From the NCBI GenBank assembly GCA_947165615.1, contig CAMVBD010000051.1:1-7626 (forward strand): a DNA stretch of 7,626 bases. The letters run 5' to 3'. This document shows, in pieces, positions 1 through 6,050 of the stretch. The notes under the pieces were generated by a model, which saw only the letters and a program-made list of their open reading frames with translations, searched no databases and had not been told where the DNA came from. The stretch comes from an uncultured Clostridia bacterium (lineage in GTDB: Bacteria > Bacillota > Clostridia > Oscillospirales > Acutalibacteraceae). Positions within the stretch are counted from its first letter, which is position 1; every line of letters begins with the position of its first letter. Position numbers and translations under genes: made by a program.

Positions 1-245
1 CCGCCGTTTTTGACCGCCGGGGCGAAAAATTTCCGCTTGTGTGCGCCGACCGCCGGTTTTCGACGCTCCTGAACCCCGTCCCGCTCTGCGCCGTTGGCCT
101 GCCGCTGCCGGACGCGGACTTTATGACCCTGTACTTTACCGTCGAACCGAAGGAAGAGGCGGAAAGGATCGCAAGGGACATCCTCGCGGGCCGAAAACCC
201 AACCAGACCGTCACCGCGGGGCTCTCCAACAAAAAGCTGCTCTGA
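1..245 (+). CDS. C-terminal end of a probable peptidase U32 family protein (partial)
   Basis: The frame is open from base 3 and ends at the TGA at 243-245, so only about 80 C-terminal residues are present and the start lies outside the window. The visible tail runs from DRRGEKFPL through LNPVPL and YFTVEP-EEAERI to a terminal KPNQTVTAGLSNKKLL. Peptidase U32 proteins (collagenase-like or YhbU/YrrO-like) commonly end with a D-R-K/R-G-x-x-F-P segment, an N-S/N-P-V-P-L segment, a short strand of the form R-L-x-F-T-x-E, and a final T-x-G-L/H-x-x-G motif. The order and spacing here fit that pattern. The catalytic part is not visible, so activity cannot be judged. The GTG at base 39 is an internal codon, not a start. 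The family call is from remembered motif patterns; an unrelated protein with a similar tail remains possible. Confidence 0.6.
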   Translation, partial: AVFDRRGEKFPLVCADRRFSTLLNPVPLCAVGLPLPDADFMTLYFTVEPKEEAERIARDILAGRKPNQTVTAGLSNKKLL

Positions 246-261
246 CGCGTATGCAACACTT

Positions 262-285
262 CCGGGCGCGTTCGCCGGTTTCCCT
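262..285 (+). terminator. Weak possible terminator after the U32-like gene
   Basis: The segment 262-268 (CCGGGCG) can pair with 273-278 (CGCCGG) with one bulged G and loop CGTT, followed by TTTCCCT. The T-tract is poor, so this is only a candidate for ending the upstream transcript before the promoter at 296-324. Confidence 0.25.
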
Positions 286-295
286 CGACAAACGA

Positions 296-324
296 TTGAC
301 AAAGCGCAGCGAAGCGTTTATAAT
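296..324 (+). promoter_or_regulatory. Consensus sigma-A promoter of the two-component operon
   Basis: A perfect TTGACA -35 hexamer (296-301) and a perfect TATAAT -10 hexamer (319-324) are separated by exactly 17 bp. Transcription would start near 331, leaving a leader of roughly 80 nt before the response regulator. Both hexamers match the housekeeping consensus at all 12 positions, which predicts strong activity unless repressed or attenuated. Confidence 0.85.
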
Positions 325-332
325 AAATAATC

Positions 333-394
333 AGGGTAACGGGCTCTCCCGAACCCTTTGTTCCGGCACACCGGAAATATACGCGGAACACCGC
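333..394 (+). promoter_or_regulatory. Structured 5' leader with three tandem tetraloop hairpins
   Basis: Three adjacent stem-loops can be read directly. In the first, 333-337 AGGGT pairs with 353-357 ACCCT and 340-343 CGGG with 348-351 CCCG, with loop CTCT. In the second, 361-366 TTCCGG pairs perfectly with 371-376 CCGGAA, loop CACA. In the third, 383-386 GCGG pairs with 391-394 CCGC, loop AACA. None is followed by a U-run, so they do not look like terminators. The first would lie almost at the predicted transcript 5' end, where it could shield the RNA. Their function is inferred only from the folding. Confidence 0.45.
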
Positions 395-411
395 AGACAG
401 GATTTGATAGT

Positions 412-1110
412 ATGAAAAAAATCATCGTTGCGGACGATGAGGAACTCATCAGACGACTGGTGGGCGATTTTTTGCTGAATGAGGGCTACGAGCCTCTTTT
501 GGCGGAGGACGGCGAAAAGGCCATGAAGCTGTACGCCGAAAATCCGGACGTCGCGCTCCTGATCCTCGACATCATGATGCCGGAGATCGACGGGTGGGAG
601 GTCTGCCGCCGCATCCGCGAGCGCTCGAGCGTGCCGATCATCATGCTCACCGCCAGAAGTCAGGAGTACGACCAGCTGACGGCCTTTGACGCGGGCGTGG
701 ACGATTACGTCACAAAGCCCTGTTCGCCCTCCGTCCTCATGAAGCGCGTCGCGGCGCTTTTGCGCCGCAGTGAAAACAGCCCCGTCTCCTCCGGCGTCAT
801 GGCCGTCGACGACTTAAAGCTCGACGCCGCCGCGCACGAGGTGTGGCTGGAGGGCAAGAGCGTGAGCCTGACGCTCAAGGAATACTCCATTCTGCAAAAG
901 CTTCTTGCCGTTCCGGGCCGCGTCTACACCCGCGAGCAGCTTTTGGACGACATCTGGGGCTACGATTTTGAGGGCGACATCCGCACCGTCGACTCGCACG
1001 TCGCGCGCCTTCGCACCAAGCTCGGCGAGTGGGGCACCAACCACATCAAAACGATCTACGGCACCGGCTACAAGCTGGACGTCGGTACAAAAGATGGCGC
1101 GCAGGGATAA
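412..1110 (+). CDS. OmpR/PhoB-family response regulator
   Basis: This is a 232-residue cytoplasmic DNA-binding response regulator, the usual length for the family. The receiver domain (about 1-118) has the acidic pair D8/D9, phospho-acceptor D53 in LDIMMPEIDG, switch residue T80 in MLTAR, and K102 in TKP. Residue 104 is Cys in KPCSP, where Phe is the commonest residue. The C-terminal winged-helix domain (about 128-225) has the Trans_reg_C pattern: LTLKEYSILQKL, then the recognition-helix region RTVDSHVARLRTKL (191-204), then the wing IKTIYGTGYKL (212-222). The ATG at 412 was chosen because MKKIIVADDE is the canonical domain start and an AGGA (399-402) sits 9 nt upstream; the frame is open further upstream to a TTG at 358, but that adds non-homologous residues from the leader. 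The kinase gene overlaps its last 17 bp, so the two are co-transcribed and probably partners. Its regulon cannot be told from the sequence; autoregulation at 296-324 is plausible. Confidence 0.93.
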   Translation: MKKIIVADDEELIRRLVGDFLLNEGYEPLLAEDGEKAMKLYAENPDVALLILDIMMPEIDGWEVCRRIRERSSVPIIMLTARSQEYDQLTAFDAGVDDYVTKPCSPSVLMKRVAALLRRSENSPVSSGVMAVDDLKLDAAAHEVWLEGKSVSLTLKEYSILQKLLAVPGRVYTREQLLDDIWGYDFEGDIRTVDSHVARLRTKLGEWGTNHIKTIYGTGYKLDVGTKDGAQG

Positions 1111-2599
1111 GCGGACAAAACCGCAGAAAGAAAAGAATATCCGCTCACGGCTGATGCGCGGCATCGTCGTGATCCTGATGCTGACGATCCTCATTCCGGT
1201 CATGGCCTACAACTGGCTGCCGGAATGGGTCTATTACCTTGTGCCCGCGACAAGACTGTGGATCGCGACCGACCAGTTGGCGGGCTCGTACGGCGAGGAC
1301 TTTTTCGATACGATCGGCGACATGGAGAAGGAATACGACGCGACCGTGGAGGTCTTCAATGGCAACAACCGTCTGGTCTACTCCTCCCGCGTCATGATCG
1401 AATCCCTGCCCGCGGACCTCAACAAGGCCGAAGAACTGGACGACTCGCTTTTGTACAACTACACGACCCAGTTCGGCGAACGCGCCGGCAAAAAAAGCTT
1501 TCTCATCAAGACCGTCGACACCGGCGCCGTGACCGTCACCTTCCTCGACTGCTACCAGCAGCTTGACGAAGGCGGCTGGATCGAAATGTACATGCAGGTA
1601 AGCCAGGCCTCCACCACGACCAAGATCACGTTCCTGATCGGCTTTTTGACCATCATGATCTTCTTTGTCATCGGTCTGTTCGCGGTCTGGATCTACATCG
1701 GGCGCTTTACAAAGCCCATCAACACCATGGTCAAGGTCACAAACGACATGGCGCGGCTCGACTTTTCGCAGACCTGCCCGCCGACGGGCCTGACCGAACT
1801 CAACGTCCTCTCAAACGGGATCAACAATATGAGCGCGGCGCTGGACAACGCGCTCGGGGAACTCAAGGAGCGCAACCGCCGCCTGCAGGAGGACATTGAA
1901 AACGAGCGGACCATCGACAACCTCCGGCAGACCTTTGTCGCCGGCATCTCGCACGAGCTCAAAACGCCCATCGCCATCATCCAGGGCTATGCCGAGGGAG
2001 CAAAACTCTTTTATTCGCAGGGAAACGCCAAGGCCGCCGACGAATACTGCGACGTCATCATGCGCGAAACGGGACGCATGAACAGCATGATCGTCAAACT
2101 CCTTGAGATCACCAAATACACCTCCGGCGCCTACCAGCGGGAGGCGTTCGACGTCCGGGAGTTCGTCTCCATGACCGTAGACGCAAACGCCGAACTTCTG
2201 ACCGAAAAGGGCATCAAGTACGAAAACACCGTACCCGCAGGTCTGACCGGCGACGGCGACCCCACCATCCTGCCCTATGTGCTCAACAACTATTTCTCGA
2301 ACGCCCTGTCGCACTGCGAGGAGCGGAACGGCGAAAAGCGCATCTGTATTTCCTGCGTCGAAGTCGGCGACAAGTTCCGCCTGACGGTCTTCAACACCGG
2401 CAAGCCCATCGAAAAAAAGGACATCGACAAGATCTGGGACTCCTTCTACCGCGCGGACAAAGCCATGTCCTCGCAGGGGCGCTTCGGCCTCGGGCTTTCC
2501 ATCGTGCGCGCCATCCAGGACCTGCACGGCGAAAAGTACGGCGTCGAAAACAAGCCCGACGGCGTCGAGTTCTGGTTCGATATCAAAAAATACGAATAA
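1094..2599 (+). CDS. Membrane sensor histidine kinase, VanS-like, partner of the upstream regulator
   Basis: The 501-residue protein is a classic membrane sensor kinase. A basic N-terminus precedes TM1 (about 23-40), an extracytoplasmic sensor region (about 41-172) with no motif I recognise, and TM2 (about 177-202). A HAMP linker follows (about 203-256), then a short coiled coil. The HisKA domain has the H-box GISHELKTP with phospho-acceptor H287. The HATPase domain has an N-box around NNYFSNALSH (398-407), a G1-like FNTGKPI (433-439) with Asn in place of the usual Asp, an F-box DSFYRADKA, a G2 box GRFGLGLSI (462-470), and the tail GVEFWFDI often seen in Clostridia kinases. The Asn form of the G1 box is, from memory, common in VanS-like kinases, so it is not evidence of inactivity. 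The start at 1094 overlaps the regulator by 17 bp and has only a weak ribosome binding site, suggesting translational coupling. The ligand is unknown. Confidence 0.92.
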   Translation: MARRDKRTKPQKEKNIRSRLMRGIVVILMLTILIPVMAYNWLPEWVYYLVPATRLWIATDQLAGSYGEDFFDTIGDMEKEYDATVEVFNGNNRLVYSSRVMIESLPADLNKAEELDDSLLYNYTTQFGERAGKKSFLIKTVDTGAVTVTFLDCYQQLDEGGWIEMYMQVSQASTTTKITFLIGFLTIMIFFVIGLFAVWIYIGRFTKPINTMVKVTNDMARLDFSQTCPPTGLTELNVLSNGINNMSAALDNALGELKERNRRLQEDIENERTIDNLRQTFVAGISHELKTPIAIIQGYAEGAKLFYSQGNAKAADEYCDVIMRETGRMNSMIVKLLEITKYTSGAYQREAFDVREFVSMTVDANAELLTEKGIKYENTVPAGLTGDGDPTILPYVLNNYFSNALSHCEERNGEKRICISCVEVGDKFRLTVFNTGKPIEKKDIDKIWDSFYRADKAMSSQGRFGLGLSIVRAIQDLHGEKYGVENKPDGVEFWFDIKKYE

Positions 2600-2614
2600 C
2601 GCCGCCTACGGGAA

Positions 2615-2723
2615 ATGCAAAATGCAGAATACAAAATACAAAATTTCGGTGGCGGCTTCGCCGCATTGAAAATGGGTAAGGGCGAAGCCCTTCCTTCACT
2701 CCTCACTCCTCACGATTCATCCA
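2615..2723. repeat. Intergenic heptad-repeat element 1 (two hairpins between 7-nt repeats)
   Basis: The element begins 15 nt after the kinase stop. Its left flank (2615-2642) is four consecutive 7-nt units of the form ATGCAAA or ATACAAA. A hairpin follows: GCGGC (2652-2656), loop TTC, GCCGC (2660-2664). A second perfect hairpin has AAGGGC (2678-2683), loop GAA, GCCCTT (2687-2692). The right flank (2696-2723) is again 7-nt periodic with a different unit: TCACTCC twice, then TCACGAT and TCATCCA. The stretch 2674-2694 matches 5326-5346 of element 2 at 18 of 21 positions. Neither hairpin has a U-run, so termination is unlikely to be the main role. The two flanks are not complementary to each other, unlike those of element 2. 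The forward frame through the element is open and joins the downstream gene. Confidence 0.7.
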
Positions 2724-2736
2724 ACACCCAAATATT

Positions 2737-2745
2737 CCCCCCCCC
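2737..2745 (+). repeat. C9 homopolymer tract upstream of the PLP-enzyme gene
   Basis: Nine consecutive C residues lie 22 nt before the ATG at 2768 and just ahead of its ribosome binding site. Tracts of this length can slip during replication and change length. Here it would alter spacing in the leader, not the reading frame of the chosen start. Confidence 0.6.
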
Positions 2746-2767
2746 ACAAATCGCAAAGAGGAACATT

Positions 2768-4045
2768 ATGACTCCAAATCTTTTCCGCGGCCTCGGCATT
2801 TCCGACGAGGTCGCTTCTTACAGTGAAAAAATCCTGAGCGGCCTCAAGGAGCGCTTTGCTTCCGTTGACGCCGTCGCGGAATTCAATCAGGCCAAGGTCC
2901 TTGCCGCCATGCAGAAAAACCGCGTAGACGCCGCGTGCCTGACCGGCACCACCGGCTACGGGCACGACGACAAGGGCAGGGACACGCTCGAGCGCGTGTA
3001 CGCCGACGTCTTTCATACCGAGGCGGCGCTTGTGCGCCCGCACCTGACCTGCGGCACCCACGCGCTTGCCGTCGCCCTGTCGGCAAACCTTTTGCCCGGG
3101 GACGAACTGCTGTCCCCCGTCGGCAAGCCCTACGATACGCTGGAGGAGGTCATCGGCATCCGGCCCTCGCCCTGCTCGCTGGCGGAAATGGGCGTCAGTT
3201 ACCGGCAGGTCGATCTTCTGCCGGACGGCACGTTCGATTACGACGGCATTGCTGCCGCCATCAGCGAAAAGACCAAACTCGTCACCATCCAGCGCTCCAA
3301 GGGCTATCAGATGCGCCCCACGTTCTCCGTAAAACAGATCGGGGACCTCATTGCGTTTATCAAAGAGAAAAAGCCGGGACTGACCGTCATGGTCGACAAC
3401 TGCTACGGCGAGTTCACCGAAACGATCGAGCCCTCGGACGTCGGCGCGGACATGGTGGTCGGCTCCCTCATCAAAAACCCCGGCGGCGGGCTTGCCCCAA
3501 TCGGCGGCTATATCGCGGGCACAAACGCGTGCGTGCAGCGCTGCCACTACCGGTTGACCGCTCCCGGCGTCGGCCAGGACGTCGGCGCCTCCGTTTCGGT
3601 CATGCGCGATCTTTATCAGGGCTTTTTCCTGTCTCCGACCGTCGCGGCGTCCGCTCTCAAGGGCGCGATCTTTGCGGCAAATCTGTACGAATCCCTCGGC
3701 TTTCGGGTCGTGCCGGATTCTACCGAAAGCCGCCACGACATCATCCAGAGCATCGAACTCGGCTCTCCCGAAGCCATGGTCGCCTTTGCCGAGGGCATTC
3801 AGGCCGCGGCGCCGGTGGACTCCTACGTCGCACCCGTCCCAAGTCCCATTCCGGGCTACGCCGACGACGTCATCATGGCGGCGGGCTCGTTCGTGCAGGG
3901 CTCGTCCATCGAGCTGTCCGCTGACGGCCCCATCCGCGAGCCCTACGCCATCTATTTCCAGGGAGGGCTGACCTTCCCCCACGCCAAGATCGGCGTCATG
4001 CTCTCCTTGCAGAAACTCTATGAAAAGGGACTGGTGACCTTATGA
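2768..4045 (+). CDS. ynbB: Methionine gamma-lyase-family PLP-dependent protein (YnbB-like)
   Basis: The 425-residue product matches the methionine gamma-lyase / YnbB family, older name 'aluminium resistance protein'. It is a fold-type I PLP enzyme predicted to act on sulfur amino acids in the cytoplasm; the true substrate of the family is poorly defined. Visible landmarks are a glycine-rich TGTTGYGHDDKGRDTLE (59-75), a cofactor-cradle region RPHLTCGTHAL (90-100), the PLP-ring Asp in MVDNCYGEF (D210), and the Schiff-base Lys in GSLIKNPGGG (K236). C-terminal landmarks are SPIPGYADDVIMAAG (359-373) and the ending FPHAKIGVMLSLQKL. The length is normal for the family and no catalytic segment is missing. 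The ATG at 2768 has AAAGAGG (2755-2761) 6 nt upstream; the frame extends back to an ATG at 2615, but those 51 residues come from the repeat element and are rejected. Its stop overlaps the transporter start by 4 bp, so the two are translationally coupled. Confidence 0.9.
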   Translation: MTPNLFRGLGISDEVASYSEKILSGLKERFASVDAVAEFNQAKVLAAMQKNRVDAACLTGTTGYGHDDKGRDTLERVYADVFHTEAALVRPHLTCGTHALAVALSANLLPGDELLSPVGKPYDTLEEVIGIRPSPCSLAEMGVSYRQVDLLPDGTFDYDGIAAAISEKTKLVTIQRSKGYQMRPTFSVKQIGDLIAFIKEKKPGLTVMVDNCYGEFTETIEPSDVGADMVVGSLIKNPGGGLAPIGGYIAGTNACVQRCHYRLTAPGVGQDVGASVSVMRDLYQGFFLSPTVAASALKGAIFAANLYESLGFRVVPDSTESRHDIIQSIELGSPEAMVAFAEGIQAAAPVDSYVAPVPSPIPGYADDVIMAAGSFVQGSSIELSADGPIREPYAIYFQGGLTFPHAKIGVMLSLQKLYEKGLVTL

Positions 4046-5274
4046 AGAAACAGGGCTTTATGAACGGGCGCGTCTTTCGCGCCGTCAAACTTTGTCTCGC
4101 GGTCGCGCTGGCCGTCGTCGCCGTCGCGGCGCTCATCTTTGCAGACTTAAACGTGCGCGAAAGCGTCAAACGCCCGGCGTCGCTTCTGTTTGTTTCCGCC
4201 GATTTCGTCCGCGCGCCCGAAGAGGAGGAAGAGGACGAGGACGCGAAGTACCAGACAGCCGTCTTCCTCTGCGAGGAGGACGGAAAAACGTACCGTCTTG
4301 AAAAAGAATACCCGAGCGAGGACTACGAGGCGCTGCCCGAGGACATGAAGCTCGGCGCCGCCGTTTATTCCGACGGCGAAAACGATTTCGTGTTCGACAC
4401 CGACCCGTCCGAAGCGGAACTGACAAAGACCCGCCGCTCCTTCTACGCGGGCGAGCAAGAAAAGACCTTCGGCGCTGCCATGGCCTGTCTTTTGACCGCC
4501 GTCGGCCTTGCGGTCATGTTCTTCTTCGGCAAACACTTTACGAATTACGAGCAGATCTGGTTTTTGTCCATTCTGGTCCTCGCGGCCATCTTTTCGCTGC
4601 TTTTCCCGGAGGATGAAGCCAACGGCATCAACGGCCTCGTCATTATGGCGCTGTACCTGCTCGACACCTTCCTCAACATCCTGTGCGAACTGCTCATCTC
4701 CAAGCAGAGCAAGTGGAACTTCATCGTCTCCGTCTTTGTGGAGATCACCGAAATCGTCATCTGCGTGGTGCTGATGTACCGCTTCGCCACCATGGCCACG
4801 ACCCTGTTCTTCTGGCTGCCCTGCGACATCATCTCCTTCATCAACTGGCACCGCCATCCCGACCGGCAGGATGAGGAGCTCACGGTCGTGCGGACCCTCA
4901 AGGGCTGGCAGGAGGTCGCCATCATCGCCGGCATCGTCGTGTGGACCGCGGTCGTCGGCTACTTCCTGTCGCAGCTCGACTTCCTGTCCGACTTTATCCA
5001 AAACCGGACGCTCGAGGTCGTCATCGCCTACATGGACGCCTGCGTCTCCGCCGTGGGCGTGGTCAACGGCCTGTTCATCCTGTTCCGCCTGCGTGAGCAG
5101 TGGATCGCCTGGTACATCGACGCGATCCTCGAGGGGATCATCAACGTCCTGTCCGGTCAGTACGTCCTCCTGATCCTCAAGCTCGGATACCTCACGAACA
5201 CCACCTACGGCTACATCAAGTGGACGAAGTACATCCGGGCAGCCGAGAAGGAAAAGATAAAAGATGAAAGATAA
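4042..5274 (+). CDS. PnuC-like vitamin/nucleoside transporter with an extra N-terminal extracytoplasmic domain
   Basis: The 410-residue integral membrane protein has two parts. Residues 195-397 resemble the PnuC family (nicotinamide riboside transporters and relatives): a multi-helix block with LLISKQSKWNF, a WLPCDIISFINWHRH segment and the signature-like end EQWIAWYIDAILEGIINVLSGQ...GYIKWTKYI. Residues 1-162 are not typical of PnuC: TM1 (about 14-34), an acidic outside domain (35-142) with a run of Glu/Asp at 60-67, then TM2 (about 143-162). The outside domain, with EEDGKTYRL and VYSDGENDFVFDTDPSEAEL, loosely recalls DUF3592-type modules; that is a guess. PnuC proteins are usually about half this length. 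The start at 4042 forms an ATGA overlap with the upstream stop; M7 (4060) is an alternative. The last codons (KIKDER) are encoded by 7-nt repeats of element 2. Relatives carry nicotinamide riboside, thiamine, riboflavin or deoxynucleosides, so the substrate is open. Confidence 0.75.
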   Translation: MKKQGFMNGRVFRAVKLCLAVALAVVAVAALIFADLNVRESVKRPASLLFVSADFVRAPEEEEEDEDAKYQTAVFLCEEDGKTYRLEKEYPSEDYEALPEDMKLGAAVYSDGENDFVFDTDPSEAELTKTRRSFYAGEQEKTFGAAMACLLTAVGLAVMFFFGKHFTNYEQIWFLSILVLAAIFSLLFPEDEANGINGLVIMALYLLDTFLNILCELLISKQSKWNFIVSVFVEITEIVICVVLMYRFATMATTLFFWLPCDIISFINWHRHPDRQDEELTVVRTLKGWQEVAIIAGIVVWTAVVGYFLSQLDFLSDFIQNRTLEVVIAYMDACVSAVGVVNGLFILFRLREQWIAWYIDAILEGIINVLSGQYVLLILKLGYLTNTTYGYIKWTKYIRAAEKEKIKDER

Positions 5275-5384
5275 AAGATAAAATAAGGGAGGGGCTGACG
5301 CCCCTCGCCCCATTTATATATAATCGGGCAAGGGCGAAGGTCTTCCATATTTCATCTTTACTCTTTTATATTTTCTCTTTCATC
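5253..5384. repeat. Intergenic heptad-repeat element 2, overlapping the transporter 3' end
   Basis: The left flank (5253-5280) is four 7-nt units, AAAGATA or AAAGATG, the first three lying in or across the transporter stop. A perfect hairpin follows: GAGGGGC (5289-5295), loop TGAC, GCCCCTC (5300-5306). Next comes the 21-nt core 5326-5346, shared with element 1 at 18 of 21 positions, though its stem is weakened here by substitutions. The right flank (5350-5384) is five 7-nt units of TTTCATC type. The flanks are complementary: 5263-5271 pairs with 5376-5384, 5273-5276 with 5371-5374 and 5278-5283 with 5364-5369, making an imperfect stem of 19 pairs that encloses the centre. No transposase gene or target-site duplication was found. 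Confidence 0.75.
5295..5324 (+). promoter_or_regulatory. Possible promoter of the HAD gene inside repeat element 2
   Basis: A perfect TATAAT lies at 5319-5324. Eighteen bp upstream, CTGACG (5295-5300) matches four of six -35 positions, including the core TGAC, and sits in the loop of the element's GC hairpin. Transcription would start near 5331. The T/A-rich context makes chance TATAAT matches common, so this is only a candidate. Confidence 0.4.
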
Positions 5385-5414
5385 CCAAACTATATCAGTA
5401 AGGAACAAAATATT

Positions 5415-6050
5415 ATGTCCATCCGGAATTACATATGGGATTTCGACGGCATGCTGTTCGACACCTATCCCCACACCGTCGCGGTCTTCTGCGAGATCAT
5501 GCGGCAGAACGGACGGGAGATCGACCCGAAGAAGGCCTACGATCTGTTCAAGGTCACCATGTGGCACGCCTTCCGGCACTACGGGTTTACGGACGAAAAG
5601 GAGATCCGCCGCTTTTACGACCTCGAAAACGACATCGACTTCCCCCCGGTCGGCAAGCCCTTTCCCGGTATTCCCGAGGTCCTGTCCTACATTACGGCGC
5701 ACGGCGGAAAAAATTACCTCTATTCCCATCGGGACAGGGTCGCGCTCGAATACTTTGACCGGTTCGGCTTAACGGACCTGTTTTCGGGCTTTGTCACAAG
5801 CGAGGACAACTTTCCAAACAAGCCCGCGCCGGACGCCATCCTCTGGATGCTGAAGCATTTTTCCCTCGACCCCGAGGAAACGCTGATGCTCGGCGACCGG
5901 GACATCGACGTCGGAGCGGGCGCGAACGCCGGAATCCGAAGCCTCTTGTTCGACAACGAATTCCGCGATCCGGACCCGGGGGGGCAGACCTATACCTGCC
6001 ACACGGTCGGGGAGATCCTTTCCCTTATCCAAAAAAACCTTTCCCCGTGA
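5415..6050 (+). CDS. HAD-superfamily phosphatase, subfamily IA (phosphoglycolate phosphatase-like)
   Basis: The 211-residue cytoplasmic protein carries all four HAD motifs. Motif I is WDFDGMLFDT with nucleophile D9 and acid/base D11. A helical cap lies at about 16-85. Motif II is LYSHRD with S104, motif III is K136 in NKPAPDAI, and motif IV is MLGDRDIDVGAGANAG with D161 and D165 for magnesium. Length and cap position fit the PGP/beta-phosphoglucomutase-like IA group. The substrate (phosphoglycolate, a sugar phosphate or a nucleotide) cannot be read from the sequence. Residue 13 is Met in DFDGM, where Thr or Val is more usual. TAAGGA (5399-5404) lies 10 nt before the ATG. It follows repeat element 2, which may supply its promoter, and its stop codon is buried in its terminator, so it is probably monocistronic or the last gene of a transcript. 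Confidence 0.88.
   Translation: MSIRNYIWDFDGMLFDTYPHTVAVFCEIMRQNGREIDPKKAYDLFKVTMWHAFRHYGFTDEKEIRRFYDLENDIDFPPVGKPFPGIPEVLSYITAHGGKNYLYSHRDRVALEYFDRFGLTDLFSGFVTSEDNFPNKPAPDAILWMLKHFSLDPEETLMLGDRDIDVGAGANAGIRSLLFDNEFRDPDPGGQTYTCHTVGEILSLIQKNLSP

Noticed and set aside
41..415. Forward 124-codon frame crossing the first gene end, promoter and leader
   Set aside because: It is Arg/Pro-rich out-of-frame translation and runs across a consensus promoter; the U32-like frame explains the coding part.
905..1093. Upstream extension of the kinase to an ATG at 905
   Set aside because: The 63 extra residues are Ser/Ala/Thr/Arg-rich out-of-frame translation of the response regulator; the kinase begins naturally at 1094.
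1811..2527. Reverse-strand open frame (238 codons) inside the kinase gene
   Set aside because: It lies wholly opposite conserved kinase catalytic motifs and shows no domain of its own.
2615..2642. Heptad repeats as a CRISPR array or coding repeat
   Set aside because: The units are only 7 nt with no spacers, and the in-frame reading is not a repeating peptide with any known role.
2717..3982. Long reverse-strand open frame (421 codons) opposite the PLP-enzyme gene
   Set aside because: It is a shadow produced by codon bias in the GC-rich forward gene. Its translation is low-complexity in Asp, Gly, Val and Arg and has no family motif, while the forward frame has complete PLP-enzyme motifs.
5289..5306. 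Hairpin of element 2 as an intrinsic terminator of the transporter operon
   Set aside because: The 7-bp GC stem is followed by GCCCCATTTATATA with no U-run, so classic termination is not supported; partial pausing remains possible.
4147..5313. Long reverse-strand open frame (388 codons) opposite the transporter gene
   Set aside because: It is an antisense shadow of a membrane-protein gene: the product is rich in Asp, Glu, Gly and Val with no recognisable domain, and it runs through the repeat element.
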